A DNA stretch of 64,000 nucleotides from an uncultured Paracoccaceae bacterium (GTDB lineage Bacteria; Pseudomonadota; Alphaproteobacteria; Rhodobacterales; Rhodobacteraceae): assembly GCA_947488605.1 (NCBI GenBank), contig CANKZJ010000005.1:62001-126000 (forward strand), written 5' to 3'. Position 1 is the stretch's first letter; each line of letters opens with the position of its first letter. Position numbers and translations under genes: made by a program. Below are positions 59,639 to 64,000 of this stretch, one piece after another. Below the pieces are notes generated by a model. The model made no database searches and had not been told where the DNA came from. It worked only from the letters and a program-made list of their open reading frames with translations.

Positions 59639-60466
59639 TTACTCGAAGAATCCGCCAACCATATCATTCAATCGCACACGGAGCTGATCAATGGTTGTCG
59701 TGTATTCCGCCATAAATCCACGTGTTTGTGGAAGGTTCTCGGTAATCTGGTCCGCGAAGAAGTAAGGTCCGATAAGGATCGCAAGCAAGACCAATATCAT
59801 CAAGAAACCACCACGAAAGCCACGACGCTGGACCGCTGCCAGCTTTTCAGCTTCGGTGAGGCCGGACACGTCGCTTGCCTCGGCACGCGCGCGCAAGGCA
59901 GCGTTGATCTCATTAATGTCTGGAATAGCGCTTCGCTTGTCCTCATAGGCAGGCGCCTCCCCGGTCCGGACACCACCTTCTTCTTCGGTCATTTGCGCGA
60001 TGCGTTTGCGTGTTTCATCCGCATCAACAGTTTCGATCCGAGTCTCGGTTTGCGTCAGGGGCGGTGGCGCTGGTCCGCTGCCTGGCAATGGATTTGGAAT
60101 GCTATCTTCGCGTGCGGCTTCTTCGCGCAGGATATCCGCAACAGCCGAATCCAGCGGCTTGCGCTGTGGCGCGTCAGACGTTTGGGAAACTTCATCATCA
60201 TTGACGTCTGCTTTGTCTTCGGCGACATCGCTTGCCATCATTTCGGAAATTATGCTTGAGGTATCAGAGGATGATGCTTCAGCCACTTCGACCTTCGGAA
60301 GAGGACGGGAGAGCGCCTCAGAGTTGCCGCGACCTTCGACAACCGGCTTTTCCATCTGAAACCACGTCTGCTGGCAGTTTGAGCACTGCACATCGCGACC
60401 GCCCTCGGGGATCGCGTCGTCGCCGACGTTGTACTGAGCCTCGCAATTGGGGCAAATGAGTCTCAT
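59639..60466 (-). CDS. MJ0042-type zinc-ribbon membrane protein
   Basis: The 275-residue protein (ATG 60466, MRLICPNCEAQYNVGD) has an N-terminal zinc ribbon with two Cys pairs (CPNC and CSNC), a long acidic low-complexity linker (about 50-205) and one transmembrane helix near 228-245 (GGFLMILVLLAILIGPYFF). Such proteins are common next to ftsE in alphaproteobacteria; their function is unknown. The longer in-frame start to 60565 is not conserved. It is divergent from ftsE. Confidence 0.88.
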   Translation of the reverse strand: MRLICPNCEAQYNVGDDAIPEGGRDVQCSNCQQTWFQMEKPVVEGRGNSEALSRPLPKVEVAEASSSDTSSIISEMMASDVAEDKADVNDDEVSQTSDAPQRKPLDSAVADILREEAAREDSIPNPLPGSGPAPPPLTQTETRIETVDADETRKRIAQMTEEEGGVRTGEAPAYEDKRSAIPDINEINAALRARAEASDVSGLTEAEKLAAVQRRGFRGGFLMILVLLAILIGPYFFADQITENLPQTRGFMAEYTTTIDQLRVRLNDMVGGFFE

Positions 60467-60523
60467 ATTTCTTGTTCCTTCTGCCCGACGCTTTTGCAGC
60501 CGTGTTGTTTTTGCCGTCCTCAA

Positions 60524-60544
60524 TTTAGCAATGCTAGCGCTAAA
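60524..60544. promoter_or_regulatory. Inverted repeat in the zinc-ribbon/ftsE divergent region
   Basis: TTTAGC, a 9-base spacer and GCTAAA form a 21-bp inverted repeat roughly midway between the divergent starts. It could be a regulator site. The remaining gap 60467-60632 shows no gene. Confidence 0.3.
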
Positions 60545-60632
60545 CGCAAAGGATTTGCAGTCCAAACGTGCGCAGTCATTGAAACCTGTTGCAGTTTTAG
60601 GCAGAAGAGCGGTGTAGGGCAGGGGAAAAACC

Positions 60633-61307
60633 GTGATTGAACTTGATAAAGTGTCTTATGGATATGGCGATACGGCGCTTTTTTCACAATTATCACTGAC
60701 ACTTGCTCCCGGATCATTCCATTTTCTAACCGGACCCTCCGGTGCGGGAAAAACGACACTCTTGCGCCTTTGCTATGCAGATTTGCGTGCGACAGCCGGA
60801 AAAGTCCGTTTGTTTGGGCAAGATGCGGCTGCTTTGGATCGCGATGAGGTGGCGATGTCCCGCCGACGTATCGGCGTGGTGCACCAAGACTGCCAATTCC
60901 TTGATCATCTGAGCATCGCAGAGAATATAGCACTTCCGTTGACAGTGTCCGATCGGGCCGCCGAGGCATCGGCAAATCTGCAGGAGTTGTTGAATTGGGT
61001 TGGTCTTGATGCGCAAGCCGGTCAGCGCCCGCCGGAGTTATCGGGTGGTGAGCGCCAGCGCGCAGCACTGGCGCGGGCCGTGATCGTATCACCCGAGATT
61101 ATTATTGCCGATGAGCCGACCGGTAATGTCGACTGGGAAATGTCCCAGCGGTTGCTGGCGTTGTTGGTCGAATTAAACAAGATGGGTAAGACGATCCTGA
61201 TTGCGACCCATGATCTTGCAATGATCAGGTCAATGAAGGCCGACGTAAGTGCGCGTGTCTTGCGGTTGAAGGATGGCCAGTTGTTGCAGGCGGGGGCGGA
61301 ACTTTGA
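60633..61307 (+). CDS. ftsE: Cell division ATP-binding protein FtsE
   Basis: FtsE is the ATPase of the FtsEX complex that couples Z-ring constriction to peptidoglycan hydrolysis. The 224-residue protein starts at GTG 60633. Walker A GPSGAGKTT is at residues 34-42, the signature LSGGERQRAALARA near 134 and Walker B IIIADEPTGNVD near 155. Its stop overlaps the ftsX start (TTGA). Confidence 0.95.
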   Translation: MIELDKVSYGYGDTALFSQLSLTLAPGSFHFLTGPSGAGKTTLLRLCYADLRATAGKVRLFGQDAAALDRDEVAMSRRRIGVVHQDCQFLDHLSIAENIALPLTVSDRAAEASANLQELLNWVGLDAQAGQRPPELSGGERQRAALARAVIVSPEIIIADEPTGNVDWEMSQRLLALLVELNKMGKTILIATHDLAMIRSMKADVSARVLRLKDGQLLQAGAEL

Positions 61308-62197
61308 AAGCGCTCTTGGATCTTATTGTAGGTGATGCGCAGGCGGACCGAGCGGTTCCACCGAACGGTATGACGGCGCGGCTTACTGTTTTTGTGGCGG
61401 CTGTGATGGCGTTCTTGGCAGTGATTGCGCTGTCTGTGTCTTTCACCACGACGCGCCTTGCAGACACTTGGGCGCAGGACCTGGCGCAGTCAGCGACGCT
61501 GCGATTGCCCGCTGATCCTGTGCAAGCGGATGCGCTTTTGTTGTCTGCATTAGATGTGCTTGAAACAACACCGGGCGTAAGCAGGGTGCGCGCGCTATCG
61601 ACGTCCGAACAACAAGCGTTGCTTGAGCCTTGGTTTGGACCTGACTTGCCGCTTGAGGATTTGCCAGTCCCGCAATTGATAGAAATCGTGGCTGATGGTG
61701 ATGGTTATGACGCCGATGGGCTGCGTGCACGGCTGACAGCGCAAGTGCCCGGTGCGGTACTGGATGACCATACCGCCTGGCGTGAACCATTGCTGGATGC
61801 TGCGGGACGTTTGCGGATGATTGGCGCTTTTGTCTTGATCCTTATTGCCGCCACTGTCGGTGCGATGATCACGCTTGCCGCCCAAGCGTCACTAGCAGCC
61901 AATGTGCAGGTGATCCGGGTGCTGCGTTTGGTCGGCGCGACGGATCTCTACATCGCGCGCGCGTTCGTGCGGCGTTACACGTTGCGCGCCGGTCTTGGCG
62001 CGCTGGTTGGCACCATCATTGGTGTCGTTGTCTTACAGTTGATGCCCAACACTGACACCGTCGGCAGTCTGCTGATGAACGTGGGGGTTGAAGGCACAGA
62101 GTGGCTGTGGGTTATTCTTCTGCCATTGTTGACTGCCATTGTTGCATTTTTTGCGACCCGTGCTGCAGCGCTGCGCAGATTGAAGGAACAAACATGA
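61304..62197 (+). CDS. ftsX: Cell division protein FtsX
   Basis: The 297-residue membrane partner of FtsE starts at TTG 61304, overlapping ftsE. It has an N-terminal membrane segment (about 25-50), a periplasmic domain (about 50-165) and three further segments, with VIRVLRLVGATDLYIARAF between segments two and three. It ends in an ATGA overlap with plsC. Confidence 0.94.
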   Translation: MKALLDLIVGDAQADRAVPPNGMTARLTVFVAAVMAFLAVIALSVSFTTTRLADTWAQDLAQSATLRLPADPVQADALLLSALDVLETTPGVSRVRALSTSEQQALLEPWFGPDLPLEDLPVPQLIEIVADGDGYDADGLRARLTAQVPGAVLDDHTAWREPLLDAAGRLRMIGAFVLILIAATVGAMITLAAQASLAANVQVIRVLRLVGATDLYIARAFVRRYTLRAGLGALVGTIIGVVVLQLMPNTDTVGSLLMNVGVEGTEWLWVILLPLLTAIVAFFATRAAALRRLKEQT

Positions 62198-62922
62198 GCA
62201 CTGCAATTCAATGGGTTCGGTCGCTCATCTTTAATGCGCAAATGTATGTGGCAATGCTGGTCGTGGGTATTTTGTACCTTCCCGCTGCAATTATTTCGGC
62301 CAACGGGGCTCTTGCTGGGTGCCATGCCTACTGTCGCTATATCAGGTGGAGCGCATCCTGGATCATCGGCCTCAAATGTGAAATTCGTGGTGAGCCGCCA
62401 ACAGACGAAGTGATGGTCGCGCCCAAGCACCAGTCGTTTCTTGATGTTTTGATAATTTTTGGCGCGATCCCAAGAGGCAAGTTCATCTTCAAAGCTATTT
62501 TGAAATACGCACCCATCATTGGTCAGTTCGGTTTGCGCATTGGCTGTATTCCTGTGGACCGCGGTAAGCGTGGTCAGGCGATCAAGAAAATGGTGGCTGA
62601 TGTCAAAGCAGGCCGCGCCGTTCCGGGTCAGTTGATCATCTATCCGCAAGGCACACGTATCGCACCCGGAGTGAAGGCACCTTATAAAATTGGCACTGGT
62701 GCGCTTTACCGCGAGCTTAATCAGCCGGTCGTGCCTGTGGCAACGAACGTGGGTGTGTTTTGGCCCAAGCGCGGTATTTTGCGAAAGCCCGGCACTGCCG
62801 TGTTCGAGTTTCTGCCAAGGATCGAGCCGGGCCTTGCCGTTGATGAATTCATGGACCGCCTTGAGACCGATATAGAGGCGGCTTCTGATCGCCTTAACCG
62901 CGAGGCTGGCTTTTATGGCTGA
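62194..62922 (+). CDS. plsC: 1-acyl-sn-glycerol-3-phosphate acyltransferase
   Basis: PlsC converts lysophosphatidic acid to phosphatidic acid. The 242-residue protein (ATG 62194, in overlap with ftsX) has an N-terminal hydrophobic segment, the catalytic HX4D motif at H79-D84 (KHQSFLD) and the lysophosphatidate-binding motif at 151-155 as PQGTR, with Gln in place of the canonical Glu of EGTR, a variant I recall from related alphaproteobacteria. It is translationally coupled to ftsEX and the PPOX gene. Confidence 0.93.
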   Translation: MSTAIQWVRSLIFNAQMYVAMLVVGILYLPAAIISANGALAGCHAYCRYIRWSASWIIGLKCEIRGEPPTDEVMVAPKHQSFLDVLIIFGAIPRGKFIFKAILKYAPIIGQFGLRIGCIPVDRGKRGQAIKKMVADVKAGRAVPGQLIIYPQGTRIAPGVKAPYKIGTGALYRELNQPVVPVATNVGVFWPKRGILRKPGTAVFEFLPRIEPGLAVDEFMDRLETDIEAASDRLNREAGFYG

Positions 62923-63523
62923 GCACGTGATTGACAGTATCGCCGCACTTGAAGCCATCTATGACAAACCGGGCAAAGCCTCTTTGATCAAGGTCGCAGA
63001 TCATCTGACGCCGCTCTATGCCAAGTGGATCATGGCTTCGCGGTTGTGCATCGTGTCCACTGTTGGGCCAGAAGGCACAGACGGCAGCCCGCGCGGCGAC
63101 GATGGTCCGGTCGTGCAGGTACTGGATGCCAAAACCCTGTTGCTGCCCGATTGGCGCGGCAATAACCGTATCGACACATTGCGCAACATTGTCGCTGACG
63201 GACGCATCAGTTTGATGTTTCTGGTGCCGGGGTCAAACAATGTCGTTCGCGTGAATGGGCATGCTGTTGTTTCCATATCGCCTGATCTGCTTGGCCGCTT
63301 TGACCAACGCGGACGACAGCCTAGAAGCGTTATCATCATCTCGATTGATGAAATCTACAGTCAGTGCGCTAGGGCCTTGATGCGGGCGAAGACGTGGACT
63401 TCTGAAGACGAAAGCGCGCAACTTCCATCGATTGGGGATCTGTTGGCCGAGCAGGAAACCGGTTTTGACGGTGAGGCCTATGATGCCGCATGGGCGGAAC
63501 GCGCTGACCAGACCATGTGGTAG
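62915..63523 (+). CDS. Pyridoxamine 5'-phosphate oxidase-like flavoprotein (MSMEG_1061 type)
   Basis: The 202-residue protein is a PPOX-class split-barrel flavoprotein. The SPRGDDG motif, WRGNNRIDTLRNI and the VVRVNGHAVVS strand match the MSMEG_1061-type family as I recall it. It may reduce or oxidise an F420- or FMN-linked substrate. Its start overlaps plsC by eight bases. Its stop abuts that of the convergent gene at 63524 with no spacer. Confidence 0.88.
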   Translation: MAEHVIDSIAALEAIYDKPGKASLIKVADHLTPLYAKWIMASRLCIVSTVGPEGTDGSPRGDDGPVVQVLDAKTLLLPDWRGNNRIDTLRNIVADGRISLMFLVPGSNNVVRVNGHAVVSISPDLLGRFDQRGRQPRSVIIISIDEIYSQCARALMRAKTWTSEDESAQLPSIGDLLAEQETGFDGEAYDAAWAERADQTMW

Positions 63524-64000
63524 TTAGCGCAGCTTGATGTTGCTACTGCGCCCTAGGCCGTAGCGCAAACACCAGCCAATCACGATCAGGCTGATCACCA
63601 GCCATATGCTCCCCCACATGATCGTTGTACCGCCAAATTCTTCGGCCAGCATCCTCGCGTCGGACCGCAGTTCCGAACGGGCAATCGTATCGCTGAAAAT
63701 GTCGAAGGGGACGTATATGACGCTTGTCAGGCCAATGACACGAAGCACCATGTCATTGGCAGCGTGACCTAAGAAACGTGCAATCAGTAGCATGACGACG
63801 CCCGCACCAATTGTGAACGTCAATGCAAATAATTCGCGGACATAAAGCCCTGCGATCACAAGTGTCACAATCCCACAACCAGCCATGATGGCCCGATCCG
63901 CATTGCTGCGCGCTGCGGCAAGCAGCAGCCCAATGCCAATGAGCAGTGATCCAAGATATCCTGCACTCAACGTGGTAAAGCGGTTTCCGCCCCGGCTTAG
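63524..64000 (-). CDS. M50 family (M50B-like) membrane protein, 5' end cut by the window
   Basis: The reading frame is open to the last base: a TTG at 63970 is internal, and the frame continues upstream as LSRGGNRFTTLSAGYLGSLL. This glycine-rich loop and GYLGS are typical of M50B-like membrane proteins, whose HExxH zinc motif would lie beyond the window. About 158 C-terminal residues with several hydrophobic segments are visible. Whether the protease motif is intact cannot be judged. Confidence 0.75.
   Translation of the reverse strand, partial: LSRGGNRFTTLSAGYLGSLLIGIGLLLAAARSNADRAIMAGCGIVTLVIAGLYVRELFALTFTIGAGVVMLLIARFLGHAANDMVLRVIGLTSVIYVPFDIFSDTIARSELRSDARMLAEEFGGTTIMWGSIWLVISLIVIGWCLRYGLGRSSNIKLR

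Overview
The window looks like a chromosomal segment of a marine alphaproteobacterium of the order Rhodobacterales (Roseobacter group; a Loktanella/Octadecabacter/Yoonia-like genome would fit). This rests on the gene families seen (TIGR02302, DUF2794, an aa3-type oxidase subunit IV, FtsEX next to a zinc-ribbon protein, an alphaproteobacterial dihydroorotase-like protein), on the moderately high GC and on very tight gene packing. No rRNA, tRNA, CRISPR array, insertion sequence or prophage was found. No gap between genes exceeds about 230 bases; the longer ones (772-914, 7642-7844, 19939-20151, 21394-21621, 60467-60632) hold promoters, palindromes or hairpins as listed.

Layout. 1-4902: a GntR/FCD regulator and a four-gene polyamine-type ABC importer, with the same 10-bp palindrome upstream of both the importer and a gene that leaves the window on the left. 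4921-20415: mostly housekeeping genes (EEP-fold hydrolase, ETF-quinone oxidoreductase, GreA, S-formylglutathione hydrolase, transporters, HAD phosphatase, ornithine cyclodeaminase-like protein, ZapE, beta carbonic anhydrase, M17 aminopeptidase, NlpC/P60 peptidase, DUF2794, I78 inhibitor). 20477-21490: a TetR regulator and a small secreted protein with three matching operator-like palindromes. 21622-26317: a leftward molybdenum-cofactor block (fdhD, mobA, mobB, a DUF429-like/MoeA fusion, GNAT). 26379-34090: AzlCD, small membrane and lipoproteins, Lrp, class II amidotransferase, MBL hydrolase, DmdC-like acyl-CoA dehydrogenase and tsaC. 34093-43962: envelope proteins, ubiA, rsmE, glutamate-cysteine ligase, and a fully overlapping leftward chain pyrB - two unknown membrane proteins - dihydroorotase-like - plsY. 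44067-51697: a uracil-DNA glycosylase, moaB, an RND efflux pair and a DsbD-alpha-like protein. 51801-64000: YqgE, an orphan acidic protein, TlpA, argH and lysA with small membrane neighbours, TIGR02302, zinc-ribbon protein, ftsEX-plsC-PPOX, and an M50-like membrane protein cut by the right edge.

The most notable observations are: a pyrB-linked dihydroorotase homologue that has lost its metal-binding residues and shares an overlapping operon with two uncharacterised membrane proteins; a family-4-type uracil-DNA glycosylase lacking three of the four expected Fe-S cysteines; a 26-bp perfect palindrome inside tsaC at the domain linker; an RNase H-fold-like domain fused to MoeA; a TetR/small secreted protein unit with helically phased operators; and mutually exclusive hairpins around the lysA start. 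None of these has been checked against databases.
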